Shown: piece by piece, positions 40,193-48,199 of the stretch | Layout: each line of letters starts with the position of its first letter | Position numbering within the stretch: the stretch's first letter is position 1 | NCBI GenBank assembly: GCA_934613505.1 | Contig: CAKTTB010000009.1 | Span: 17,205 to 81,204 of the forward strand | Source of the DNA: an uncultured Oscillospiraceae bacterium | GTDB taxonomy: Bacteria; Bacillota; Clostridia; Oscillospirales; Oscillospiraceae | Direction of reading: 5' to 3' | Length of the DNA: 64,000 nt | The notes under the pieces: generated by a model | Databases searched by the model: none | The model's input: only the letters and a program-made list of their open reading frames with translations | Told to the model about the DNA's origin: nothing | Position numbers and translations under genes: made by a program

Positions 40193-41596
40193 ATGAGCAA
40201 CTTCTTCAAGGTCAAGGAGCATGGCTCGACCGTCCGCACCGAGATCATGGCCGGTGTCACGACGTTCATGGCAATGGCCTACATTCTGATGGTCAATGCC
40301 GGCATGTTCGCCAGTCTCGGCACTGTGAGCTACGGCGCGATCTACATCGCGACCGCCATCTCCGCCGTCATCGGCACAGTCCTCATCGGCCTGCTGTCGA
40401 ACCTGCCGCTCGCGCAGGCCTCCGGCATGGGTCTGAACGCATTCTTTGTCTACACTGTCTGCTTCACCTTCGGCCTGAGCTATGCGAACGCTCTCGTGCT
40501 CGTCCTCGTTGACGGCATCGTGTTCGTTCTGCTGACCGTCACCGGCCTGCGCAAGATGATCTTCGACGCCATCCCGGCAGCTGTCAAGACGGCGATCTCC
40601 GCCGGCATCGGCCTGTTCATCGCCTTCATCGGCCTGCAGAACGCCGGTATCGTCGTTGACGACGGCGCGACCCTCGTCAACCTCGCTTCCTTCAACGTCT
40701 TCTCCGGTGCTGCGACTTGGGCAACCATCTTCCCGATGCTCCTGACGATCATCGCGGTCTTCGCCATCGGCGCCATGTCCAAGAAGAAGGTCAAGGGCGC
40801 TGTCCTGTGGGGTATGCTCGGCGGCGCAGTTCTCTACTACGTCATCGGCCTTATCACCATCCCCGACTTCTATGCGACTGCTGTCGCGCCCAACCTGTCC
40901 TCCGACTTCTTCGGCGCGTTCAAGGACTTCGGCACGCAGGCGTTCGGCAAGGTCTTCACGGAAGGCTTTGACTTCAGTCCGTACATTGCCGAGCACGGCA
41001 TGAGCAACTTCATCGTCATGTTCCTCACCACCATGCTGGCATTCTGCATGGTCGACATGTTCGATACCCTCGGCACGCTGTACGGCGCATGCGCAGCCGG
41101 CAACATGCTGACCAAGGACGGCAATGTCCCCAACATGGACAAGGCCATGCTGGCTGACGCTGTCGCCACCTGCTGCGGCGCTGTCTGCGGCACCTCCACC
41201 GTCACCACGTTCGTCGAGTCCTCCGCAGGTGTTGCCGAGGGCGGCCGCACCGGTCTTGCCTCCATGGCGACCGCGGCTCTGTTCTTTATCGCGATGTTCC
41301 TCGCGCCTGTCGCGCAGCTCATCCCGACCTACGCCTGCGCCGCGGCTCTCATCTATGTCGGCGTTCTCATGATGGCGAACGTCCGCTCGATTGACTGGGA
41401 CGATCCCGCAGCTGCTGTTCCGGGCTTCATGACCGTTGCGTTCATGCCGCTGACCTACAACATCTCCTACGGCATCGCTTTCGGCCTCATCTCCTATGTC
41501 TTCATCAAGATCTTCACCGGCAAGATCAAGGAAGTCAACGTCGGCACCTGGGTCATCACGATCCTCTTTGCCCTCATGTTCTTCCTCACCCGCTGA
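40193..41596 (+). CDS. NCS2-family (AzgA-like) purine permease
   Basis: A 467-residue membrane transporter of about 12-14 helices importing adenine, guanine or hypoxanthine. Family motifs include TEIMAGVTTFMAMAYILMVNAGM near the N-terminus, QASGMGLNAFFVYTV (about residues 77-91), LFIAFIGLQNAGIVV (about 143-157) and GTSTVTTFVESSAGVAEGGRTGLAS (about 332-356). ATG at 40193 follows GGAAGGATATTTTTT. It is divergent from the phosphoribosyltransferase gene. Confidence 0.92.
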   Translation: MSNFFKVKEHGSTVRTEIMAGVTTFMAMAYILMVNAGMFASLGTVSYGAIYIATAISAVIGTVLIGLLSNLPLAQASGMGLNAFFVYTVCFTFGLSYANALVLVLVDGIVFVLLTVTGLRKMIFDAIPAAVKTAISAGIGLFIAFIGLQNAGIVVDDGATLVNLASFNVFSGAATWATIFPMLLTIIAVFAIGAMSKKKVKGAVLWGMLGGAVLYYVIGLITIPDFYATAVAPNLSSDFFGAFKDFGTQAFGKVFTEGFDFSPYIAEHGMSNFIVMFLTTMLAFCMVDMFDTLGTLYGACAAGNMLTKDGNVPNMDKAMLADAVATCCGAVCGTSTVTTFVESSAGVAEGGRTGLASMATAALFFIAMFLAPVAQLIPTYACAAALIYVGVLMMANVRSIDWDDPAAAVPGFMTVAFMPLTYNISYGIAFGLISYVFIKIFTGKIKEVNVGTWVITILFALMFFLTR

Positions 41597-41608
41597 AAAA
41601 GCACCCCT

Positions 41609-41647
41609 CCGGGCGCGCCAGACTGGCGCGCCCGGCTTTTATTTTTT
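41609..41647 (+). terminator. Rho-independent terminator after the NCS2 permease
   Basis: CCGGGCGCGCCA pairs with TGGCGCGCCCGG and is followed by CTTTTATTTTTT. Confidence 0.92.
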
Positions 41648-41652
41648 CCCTC

Positions 41653-41681
41653 TTGACTTTTTCGTTCCGATTCGCTATGAT
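41653..41681 (+). promoter_or_regulatory. Promoter of psuK-psuG
   Basis: TTGACT and TATGAT with a 17-base spacer, 31 bases before the psuK start. Confidence 0.8.
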
Positions 41682-41712
41682 ACAGTTTCACCAGAAAACA
41701 GGGGGCGTTTGC

Positions 41713-42657
41713 ATGGAGAAAAAACCGTATATCGTCGGTGTCGGCGGCGCGAATCTGGATCTCAACGGCGCTTCAAAGGCGGCCATCCGCCTGCGGGACT
41801 CCAATCCCGGCCACATCAGCCTGTCCGCGGGCGGCGTGACACGCAACGTGTGCGAAAATCTCGCGCGGCTGGGCGCGGACGTGAAGCTTTTGTCCTGCGT
41901 GGGCGACGATGCGTTCGGCAGCTTCATCTGCCAGGCGTGTCAGGACGCGGGCATCGATATTTCCCATCTGAACCGCGTCGCGGGCGTCAGTTCGTCCATT
42001 TACCTGTCCATTCTAGACGCCGACGGCGATATGCTGATCGGCATGTCCGACATGACCATCATCCAGGAGCACATGCCGCAGGCTTACCTGCAGGCGCAGA
42101 AGGAACTTATCCAGGGCGCGAAGATCATCACGACCGACCCCTGCATGGGCGAGAATGTGCTTCTGCAGCTGCTGGATCTGTGCACGCCGGAGCAGATCGT
42201 TTCCGTCGACCCGGTCTCGTGCGCGTATGCGCGCGTGCTGGCCCCGCACATCGGCCGCATCCACACGGCCAAGCCCAACCGCATGGAGCTTGAAATTCTC
42301 GCCGGGATGGAGATCCGGTCGGACGAGGATCTGCAGCGTGCGGGCGCGCGGCTCATCGAAAAGGGTCTCAGGCGGCTGTTCGTCAGCCTCGGCGCGGAGG
42401 GCTGCTTCTATATGGACCACACCGGTCTTGTCCTGCGGCGGAAGCTCCGCCCGGTCAAGCAGATGGTCAACGCCTCCGGCGCGGGCGACTCGTTTGCCGC
42501 CGCCATGCTCTATGCCACGCTGAACGAATGGAGCGTGGAAAAGACGCTGGACTTTGCCATGGCTGCGGGGATCGCCGCGCTGTCGCATGAGCGGACCATC
42601 AATCCGAACATGAGCGTTTCGCTGCTGGAAGAGATTCTGGAGGCGCACCGCATTTGA
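41713..42657 (+). CDS. psuK: Pseudouridine kinase (PfkB family)
   Basis: A 314-residue PfkB-type sugar kinase. N-terminal VGVGGANLDLNG (about residues 7-18) and SAGGVTRNVCENLARLGADVKLLS carry the substrate site. C-terminal NASGAGDSFAAAML (about 257-270) is the ATP/anion-hole motif with the catalytic Asp. Its place directly before psuG identifies the substrate as pseudouridine, giving pseudouridine 5'-phosphate. It lacks an N-terminal helix-turn-helix seen in some relatives. Confidence 0.9.
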   Translation: MEKKPYIVGVGGANLDLNGASKAAIRLRDSNPGHISLSAGGVTRNVCENLARLGADVKLLSCVGDDAFGSFICQACQDAGIDISHLNRVAGVSSSIYLSILDADGDMLIGMSDMTIIQEHMPQAYLQAQKELIQGAKIITTDPCMGENVLLQLLDLCTPEQIVSVDPVSCAYARVLAPHIGRIHTAKPNRMELEILAGMEIRSDEDLQRAGARLIEKGLRRLFVSLGAEGCFYMDHTGLVLRRKLRPVKQMVNASGAGDSFAAAMLYATLNEWSVEKTLDFAMAAGIAALSHERTINPNMSVSLLEEILEAHRI

Positions 42658-42689
42658 ATATGTATACCCATCTGAAAGGAGTTATTCAT

Positions 42690-43610
42690 ATGAATCTGAA
42701 AGATTATCTGTCTGTTACCCCGGAAATTCAGGAAGCCATCGCCGCCGGCAAGCCCGTCGTCGCGCTGGAGTCCACCATCCTCAGCCACGGCATGCCCTAT
42801 CCGCAGAACGTGGAGTTTGCCCATAAGGTCGAAGAGATCGTCCGCGCCGAGGGCGCCATCCCAGCGACGACCGCCATCATCGGCGGCAAGCTGAAGGTCG
42901 GCCTGAACGCCGACGAGCTGCTCGTCATGTGCAAGGCCGAGGGCGTCGGCAAGGTCAGCCGCCGTGACGTGGCCGTCTATCTGGCTACCGGCCAGACCGG
43001 TGCGACGACCGTCGCCACCACGATGATCATTGCTTCCATGGCAGGCATCCGCTTCTTCGCTACCGGCGGTATCGGCGGTGTGCATCGCGGCGCGGAAAAG
43101 ACCATGGATATCTCCGCCGACCTGCAGGAGCTGGCCAATACTCCCGTCTGCGTCGTCTGCGCGGGCGCAAAGAGCATTCTGGACCTCGGTCTGACGCTTG
43201 AGTATCTGGAGACGCAGGGCGTCCCCGTTCTCGGTCTGCGCACGGATGAGTTGCCGGCCTTCTACTGCCGCACCTCCGGCTTCAAGCTGGACTACAACTG
43301 CCAGGATGAAGAGACCGTTGCAAAGATCATGAAGGCCAAGTGGGACATCGGCCTCAAGGGCGGCGCCGTCGTCGGCAACCCGATCCCCGAGCAGTACGCG
43401 ATGGATCCCAATTACATGAACGGCATCATCGACAAGGCCGTTGCACAGGCGAACGCCGAGCATATCCACGGCAAGGCCATCACCCCGTATCTGCTGGCCC
43501 ATATCAAGGACATGACCGAAGGCAAGTCCTTCGCCGCCAACCTCGAGCTGGCCTACAACAACGCCCACGCAGCAAGCAAGATCGCTGTTGCGTATGCGAA
43601 AATGAACTGA
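42690..43610 (+). CDS. psuG: Pseudouridine-5'-phosphate glycosidase
   Basis: A 306-residue enzyme that cleaves the C-C bond of pseudouridine 5'-phosphate to uracil and ribose 5-phosphate. Typical PsuG segments are ALESTILSHGMPYPQN (about residues 22-37), PATTAIIGGKLKVGL, KVSRRDVAVYLATGQTGATTVATTM (about 88-112) with the catalytic Lys region, FFATGGIGGVHRGAE and the CAGAKSILDLGLTLEYLET block. ATG at 42690 follows AAAGGAGTTATTCAT; 32 bases separate it from psuK. Confidence 0.95.
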   Translation: MNLKDYLSVTPEIQEAIAAGKPVVALESTILSHGMPYPQNVEFAHKVEEIVRAEGAIPATTAIIGGKLKVGLNADELLVMCKAEGVGKVSRRDVAVYLATGQTGATTVATTMIIASMAGIRFFATGGIGGVHRGAEKTMDISADLQELANTPVCVVCAGAKSILDLGLTLEYLETQGVPVLGLRTDELPAFYCRTSGFKLDYNCQDEETVAKIMKAKWDIGLKGGAVVGNPIPEQYAMDPNYMNGIIDKAVAQANAEHIHGKAITPYLLAHIKDMTEGKSFAANLELAYNNAHAASKIAVAYAKMN

Positions 43611-43622
43611 TTTGAGATCCCC

Positions 43623-43652
43623 ATGGAGCGTATCGGTACCGATACGCTCCAT
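43623..43652 (+). terminator. 30-bp perfect palindrome after psuG
   Basis: The arms ATGGAGCGTATCGGT and its complement meet without a loop 12 bases after the psuG stop and are followed by TTCTT. It probably acts as a terminator or 3' stabiliser. Confidence 0.6.
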
Positions 43653-43665
43653 TTCTTATGCCACA

Positions 43666-43792
43666 CCCTTGGCTCTCCCTTTGGGAGAGCTGTCGCCGCA
43701 GGCGACTGAGAGGGGCCTTGCCGTCACGTTCCGCATTTCCACTCTCCGTCTTCGCTTCGCTCAGCCACCTCTCCCAAGGGGAGAGCCAAGGG
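43666..43792. repeat. Intergenic inverted repeat, family B, copy 2
   Basis: Starts CCCTTGGCTCTCCC and ends GGGAGAGCCAAGGG, a perfect 14-bp terminal inverted repeat. The interior shares GAGAGCTGTCGCCGCAGGCG and CTCTCCGTCTTCGCTTCGCT with the copy at 24914-25030, while the middle (about 30 bases) differs. No gene lies in 43611-43912. Confidence 0.8.
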
Positions 43793-43840
43793 ATGCCCGC
43801 GCATTCCGGCAGAGGAGGCTTTTTCTGCCTTGGGCTGCCA

Positions 43841-43869
43841 TTGCAGAAGCGGTCGGATTATGATAGAAT
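43841..43869 (+). promoter_or_regulatory. Promoter of the M16 peptidase gene
   Basis: TTGCAG and TAGAAT with a 17-base spacer, 44 bases before the start codon. Confidence 0.65.
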
Positions 43870-43912
43870 AAACGCAAATCCAATGCCCGCAGGGGCAGAA
43901 AAGGAGCATACT

Positions 43913-46789
43913 ATGACCGTTCTGCACGGCTTCACCTGTACACGCGCGCGGCGCATCGAAGAGCTGGACGCGACGCTGCATGAATACCTCCACGCGGCAT
44001 CCGGCGCAAGGCTCTGCTGGCTGGAACGCGGGGATGAGAACAAATCGTTCTGTGCGGCGTTCCGGACGCTTCCGTTCGATGATTCCGGCGTCTTTCATAT
44101 TCTGGAGCATTCCGTCCTCTGCGGCTCACGGAACTATCCGGTCAAGGAGCCGTTCGTCGAGCTGATGAAAGGCTCGCTCAACACCTTTCTTAACGCGCTG
44201 ACCTACCCGGACAAGACGTGCTACCCGGTCTCCAGCCGCAACGATCAGGATTTTCTGAATCTGATGCGCGTCTATCTGGACGCGGTCTTTTTCCCGCGCA
44301 TCTATGACAAGCCGGAGATCTTCCGGCAGGAGGGCTGGCACTATGAGCTGCACGACGGGAAGCTGACGCAGAGCGGCGTGGTACTCAATGAGATGAAGGG
44401 CGCGTTCGCGGACCCGGATACGCTGCTGGCCAACGCGCTGACCCGCGCGATCTTCCCGGATACGCCGTACCGGTTCGTGTCCGGCGGCGACCCGGAGGCG
44501 ATCCCCGGTCTGACGTATGAGGCGTTTACCGCCGCGCACAGGCGGTTTTATCACCCGTCCAATTCGTATCTGCTGCTGGACGGCAGCATTGATCCGGACG
44601 CGTGCCTGCAGCTGCTGGATACCTATCTGGGCGGCTTCACGGCTATCTGCCCGGACACGCAGATCCGTCCGCAGCCGCCGGTGTGCCCGCCGCCGCAGAC
44701 CATCGAGTATCAGCTCCCGGCCGGAGAGCCGCTGGAAGAGCGCATGAAGCTCGGCCGCGGCTACGTGATCGGGACGTATGCCGACGATGAGAAAATTTTT
44801 GCCGCGCAGATCCTCTGCGACGTGCTCTGCGGCAGCAACCATGCGCCGCTGTGCCGCGCGGTTCTTGAAAAGGGGCTGGCCGAGGATGTAAGCCTTGCCT
44901 GCGACGATGAGATGCTGCAGCCGCTGCTGGTGCTGCAGGTACAGAATTTCCGGCAGGAGGATCTGCCGGAGATCGACCGGACGATCCGGGAAACGCTGAC
45001 GGCGCTGGCCGAGACCGGTCTGGACCACGCGCAGCTCAAGGCGTCGCTCGCGAGCTTTGAGTTCCGCCTGCGCGAGCGCGATTACGGAACGATGCCGCGC
45101 GGTCTGGTGTTTATGTTTGAGATCCTGTCCAGCTGGCTCTATGACGGCGATCCCGCTGCCCGGCTGAGCTTCGGCGCGGTGTTTGGGCGCCTGCACGCGG
45201 CCATCGAGGACGGATATTTTGAGGCGCTCCTGCGTGAGCTGCTGCTGGAAAATCCGCATACGGCGGAGATCCGGATGCAGCCGTCCGAGACCTGCGGCGC
45301 AGAGCGGCAGGCGCGCAGTCAGGCACAGCTGCAAGCCATTCTGGAGGGAATGACGCCGCAGATGCGCGCGGACATACTCGCGCAGCAGCAGACGCTCGCG
45401 CAGATGCAGCAGGAGCCGGACAGCCCGGAGGCCCTGCAGACCATCCCGCATGTCCGCCTCTCCGATATCCCGCGTGAGCCGGCGGAGCTGCCGCTTGCGA
45501 TCGAGCGGGACGGGGCGCTCCTTCTGCACGAGCTGCCGACGGACGGCATTGCGTATCCCGTTTTCTATTTTGCTGCGGACGATCTTTCCGAGGAAGAACT
45601 GCCGTATGCGTCGCTGCTGTGTGCGATTTTGTCCCAGCTGCCGACGAAGCATATGGAGGCACTGGAGCTGCAGAAGCAGCTGCGGCTGCTGCTCGGCAGC
45701 TTCGCGGTGAGCCTGATGCCGTGTACGAAGTATCAGTCGTCGCAGGAATACCGGCTGTTTGCTGCGGTCTCCTGCAGCGCGCTGGAGACGAAGCTGCCGG
45801 AGGCCATGCGCCTGAGCGCGGAGATCCTGACGGAAACGGACTTCTCGGACAAGGCCCGGCTTCTCGAGCTGATCCGCCAGCTGCGCGAGAGCGTGCAGCA
45901 GCAGATCGTCGGATCCGGCTCGTCCTTTGCCATGATCCGCGCCTGCGCGGCGCTCAGCCCGGCAAGCGCCTGCACGGAGCTTTGCGGCGGCATCGCCTAT
46001 TACCGCTGGCTGCGCGAGCTGGAGCAGGACTTTGACGCGCGCGCCGAAGCGCTGATCAACACCTTGCAGACGCTTACGGAGCGGCTGTTTGTAAAAGCGC
46101 GCCTGCTCTGTTCCGTGACCGGCACGAAAAAGGCGGCGGAGACCGTCACCGGCACGCTGGACGCGGAGCTTCCCACCGGTCAGCCGGCAGGACCTGCGCA
46201 GAAGGCCCGCTGTTTGCAGGCAAAGCACGAAGGGATTGTTATTCCGTCGGATGTATCGTTTGCCGCAGCCTGCGGCGATCTGCATGATGCCGAAGGGGAA
46301 TACTGCGGGCAGATGCGCATTGCCTGCCATGTCGCGTCCCTCGGCCATTTCTGGAACGAGATCCGCGTGCAGGGCGGCGCGTACGGCACCGGCCTTCTGG
46401 TGCGCGAGACGGGGCTTGTCAGCGCGTACACCTACCGCGATCCGGACTGCGCACGCTCGCTGCAGACCATCGGCCAGACGGCGGACTATCTGCGCGCGCA
46501 GGCGGCGGAGGGAACGCCGCTGGACGTCAATATCATCGGCGCCATCAGCGACGCCGAGCCGCTTCTGTCCCCGCGGCTGCAGGGCGCGGTTTCTGACACG
46601 CGCCTTCTGAAGCGCATCACGCAGACCAGCCGCCGCCAGCTGCGGCACGAGATGCTGGATACCCGGCCGGAGGATCTGGCCGGCTGCGGAGAAAAGATCG
46701 GAGCGGCACTGGAAGCGGGCGCTGTCTGCGTCCTCGGCCCGCGCGAGCAGCTGGAGGCCTGCGGCAATCTGGACCTGCAGACGCTCTGA
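43913..46789 (+). CDS. M16C-family zinc metalloprotease (presequence-protease type)
   Basis: A 958-residue peptidase built of two homologous halves. The inverted zinc motif HILEH is at about residues 62-66 (FDDSGVFHILEHSVLCGS), followed by the distal Glu region after KEPFVELMKGSLNTFLNALTYPDKT. The second half (from about residue 520) lacks the zinc motif, as in PreP/pitrilysin-type chamber proteases. No signal peptide is present, so it acts in the cytoplasm, probably on oligopeptides of 10-65 residues. AAAAGGAGCATACT precedes the ATG. The gene stands alone. Confidence 0.9.
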   Translation: MTVLHGFTCTRARRIEELDATLHEYLHAASGARLCWLERGDENKSFCAAFRTLPFDDSGVFHILEHSVLCGSRNYPVKEPFVELMKGSLNTFLNALTYPDKTCYPVSSRNDQDFLNLMRVYLDAVFFPRIYDKPEIFRQEGWHYELHDGKLTQSGVVLNEMKGAFADPDTLLANALTRAIFPDTPYRFVSGGDPEAIPGLTYEAFTAAHRRFYHPSNSYLLLDGSIDPDACLQLLDTYLGGFTAICPDTQIRPQPPVCPPPQTIEYQLPAGEPLEERMKLGRGYVIGTYADDEKIFAAQILCDVLCGSNHAPLCRAVLEKGLAEDVSLACDDEMLQPLLVLQVQNFRQEDLPEIDRTIRETLTALAETGLDHAQLKASLASFEFRLRERDYGTMPRGLVFMFEILSSWLYDGDPAARLSFGAVFGRLHAAIEDGYFEALLRELLLENPHTAEIRMQPSETCGAERQARSQAQLQAILEGMTPQMRADILAQQQTLAQMQQEPDSPEALQTIPHVRLSDIPREPAELPLAIERDGALLLHELPTDGIAYPVFYFAADDLSEEELPYASLLCAILSQLPTKHMEALELQKQLRLLLGSFAVSLMPCTKYQSSQEYRLFAAVSCSALETKLPEAMRLSAEILTETDFSDKARLLELIRQLRESVQQQIVGSGSSFAMIRACAALSPASACTELCGGIAYYRWLRELEQDFDARAEALINTLQTLTERLFVKARLLCSVTGTKKAAETVTGTLDAELPTGQPAGPAQKARCLQAKHEGIVIPSDVSFAAACGDLHDAEGEYCGQMRIACHVASLGHFWNEIRVQGGAYGTGLLVRETGLVSAYTYRDPDCARSLQTIGQTADYLRAQAAEGTPLDVNIIGAISDAEPLLSPRLQGAVSDTRLLKRITQTSRRQLRHEMLDTRPEDLAGCGEKIGAALEAGAVCVLGPREQLEACGNLDLQTL

Positions 46790-46838
46790 GGCAGAGCCCG
46801 GTATTTTTCAAAAAATCCGCAAAAAATAAAAAAGGGAC

Positions 46839-46867
46839 TTGCATTTTTCCCCCGACTGTGCTACTAT
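46839..46867 (+). promoter_or_regulatory. Promoter of tRNA-Arg
   Basis: TTGCAT and TACTAT with a 17-base spacer, 26 bases before the tRNA. Confidence 0.8.
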
Positions 46868-46893
46868 AGTGGGGCGTTGAGAAAGCGTGGTAT

Positions 46894-46970
46894 GCGCCGG
46901 TAGCTCAGTTGGATAGAGTGACTGGCTACGAACCAGTAGGTCGGGGGTTCGAGTCCCTTCCGGCGTACCA
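46894..46970 (+). tRNA. tRNA-Arg (ACG)
   Basis: A 77-base cloverleaf. Acceptor GCGCCGG pairs with CCGGCGT (G-U at the first pair), the anticodon loop is CTACGAA with anticodon ACG, the T-arm is GGGGGTTCGAGTCCC and CCA is encoded. A34 is normally converted to inosine by TadA. Confidence 0.95.
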
Positions 46971-47011
46971 GAAACGCGGTTGATGAAAATCAGCCGCGTT
47001 TCTATTTTTTT
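46971..47011 (+). terminator. Terminator of tRNA-Arg
   Basis: GAAACGCGG pairs with CCGCGTTTC and is followed by TATTTTTTT. Confidence 0.9.
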
Positions 47012-47056
47012 ATGCAATTGCCCTCCTCGCGGCTTTGCCGGAGGAGGGCAGGCGTG

Positions 47057-47230
47057 TCACTGCATGGTGGACGAAATGGACTGGATGGCCTTTTCGGCCT
47101 CATGCTGGATGGTCTTGGCGGCCTGTTTGGTCATGCGGTAGGCGTCGCTGCTCTTGGGCAGCATCATGACGCCCAGCGCGCCGGCGGCCATGCCGGCGCC
47201 CATGGTCAGAAGAAAGCTGCGTACCTTCAT
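47057..47230 (-). CDS. Small membrane-anchored protein (57 aa)
   Basis: An unrecognised 57-residue product with an N-terminal hydrophobic helix (SFLLTMGAGMAAGALGVMML, about residues 5-24) and an amphipathic, charged tail (DAYRMTKQAAKTIQHEAEKAIQS). This layout resembles YtxH-type envelope proteins. The ATG follows GGAGGACGCAT. It starts 17 bases after the stop of the lipoprotein gene, so the two are likely co-transcribed. A GCCCTCCTC/GAGGAGGGC hairpin at 47020-47051 lies beyond its stop. Confidence 0.7.
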   Translation of the reverse strand: MKVRSFLLTMGAGMAAGALGVMMLPKSSDAYRMTKQAAKTIQHEAEKAIQSISSTMQ

Positions 47231-47247
47231 ATGCGTCCTCCGGACCG

Positions 47248-47520
47248 TCAGCGGACGGTCGTGCCGGCAGTGCTGCCGGTCATGTGCTGACCGGATGTGC
47301 CGGCATAGCCGCCGGTGTAGCCATTGGTGCTGCCCGGCTGATAGGAGCCGTTGTACATACCGTTATAGGTGCCGGCATAGCCGTTGGTGCCGTTGACATA
47401 GCCGTTGCGGGTGGTCGAGACGTTCGAATAGCCGTCGTAATACGGCTGCGTCGCCGCGCAGGCGGTCAGCATGACGGCGAGCATCAGCGCCGCCAGCAGC
47501 AGGATCAAGCCTTTTTTCAT
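47248..47520 (-). CDS. Small Gly/Tyr/Asn/Thr-rich lipoprotein
   Basis: A 90-residue protein with a lipoprotein signal (MKKGLILLLAALMLAVMLTAC, Cys 21). The mature part is of low complexity, built of YxGxxN-type repeats such as NGYVNGTNGYAGTYNGMYNG and TNGYTGGYAGTSG, and probably disordered on the cell surface. GAAGGAGGAAATTTTT precedes the ATG. The function is unknown; it is co-directional with the 57-residue membrane protein. Confidence 0.75.
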   Translation of the reverse strand: MKKGLILLLAALMLAVMLTACAATQPYYDGYSNVSTTRNGYVNGTNGYAGTYNGMYNGSYQPGSTNGYTGGYAGTSGQHMTGSTAGTTVR

Positions 47521-47638
47521 AAAAATTTCCTCCTTCGTTGCGAATGATATCGCTGCCGGTAGTATCTGCGCGCGGCGCGCGCGGTATGCTGTGAGTTTTT
47601 TACAGGACACAATTTGACGAAAAATCGATAAAAGCGTA

Positions 47639-47667
47639 TTGAAAGTTTTTCGATATGCCTGTATAAT
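47639..47667 (+). promoter_or_regulatory. Promoter of the ferredoxin gene
   Basis: TTGAAA and a perfect TATAAT with a 17-base spacer, 40 bases before the start codon. Confidence 0.85.
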
Positions 47668-47706
47668 GAAAATCAGATAAAAAACAAAGAAAAAAGGAGA
47701 ACTTCC

Positions 47707-48093
47707 ATGAAAAAACTGTCCATCAAAAAGGGCGTGCAGTGCATGGCATGTCTGGAGTGCGTCCGTGCATGTTCCAACGCGTATTACAAGGAGTTCCATC
47801 CCGATAAGGCATGTCTGCAGATCGTGCAGCGCAAGGACGCGGTGCGTCCGATGGTCTGCGTGCAGTGCGGCAAGTGCGCCGAGGCATGTCCCGCGGGCGC
47901 GATCACGCAGAACCCCAAGGGCGTCTGGATGATCAACCGCAAGACCTGCACCGGCTGCGGCAAGTGCGCCGAGGCATGTCCTTTCGGCCTGATCGTCAAG
48001 GACGAGAACACGCCGTATTCCACCAAATGCACCGCCTGCGGCATCTGCGTCAAGGCATGTCCCATGGAGCTGCTGGAGATCGTGGAGAAGTAA
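47707..48093 (+). CDS. Polyferredoxin-like 4Fe-4S protein
   Basis: A 128-residue cytoplasmic electron carrier. Four cysteine motifs are visible: CMACLECVRAC (about residues 12-22), CVQCGKCAEACP (about 56-67), CTGCGKCAEACP (about 83-94) and CTACGICVKACP (about 110-121). This fits up to four 4Fe-4S clusters, as in HycB/DmsB-type subunits and stand-alone ferredoxins. No partner oxidoreductase lies next to it. It has its own strong promoter and terminator, so it is an independently expressed redox carrier. Confidence 0.88.
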   Translation: MKKLSIKKGVQCMACLECVRACSNAYYKEFHPDKACLQIVQRKDAVRPMVCVQCGKCAEACPAGAITQNPKGVWMINRKTCTGCGKCAEACPFGLIVKDENTPYSTKCTACGICVKACPMELLEIVEK

Positions 48094-48101
48094 AAAGTCC
48101 A

Positions 48102-48186
48102 TAAAAAAGACGGACAGTGAGCGCTGTCCGTCTTTTTGCTTGCGAGAACCGGCCCGGACAGATCTCTGTCCGGGCCGGTTCTTTTG
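48102..48186. terminator. Two terminators between converging genes
   Basis: AAAAAGACGGACAG/CTGTCCGTCTTTTT (48102-48137) ends the ferredoxin gene. A second, nearly perfect 36-base palindrome with arms GAACCGGCCCGGACAGA (48146-48181) is followed by TTTT. Confidence 0.88.
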
Positions 48187-48199
48187 GGGGGAACGAGGG

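Noticed and set aside
44126-46648. 840-codon open frame opposite the M16 protease
   Set aside because: Shadow of a GC-rich coding sequence; the plus strand has promoter, ribosome site and the HxxEH motif.
46790-47011. Integration site at tRNA-Arg
   Set aside because: No duplicated tRNA end or integrase nearby; the tRNA is followed directly by its terminator.
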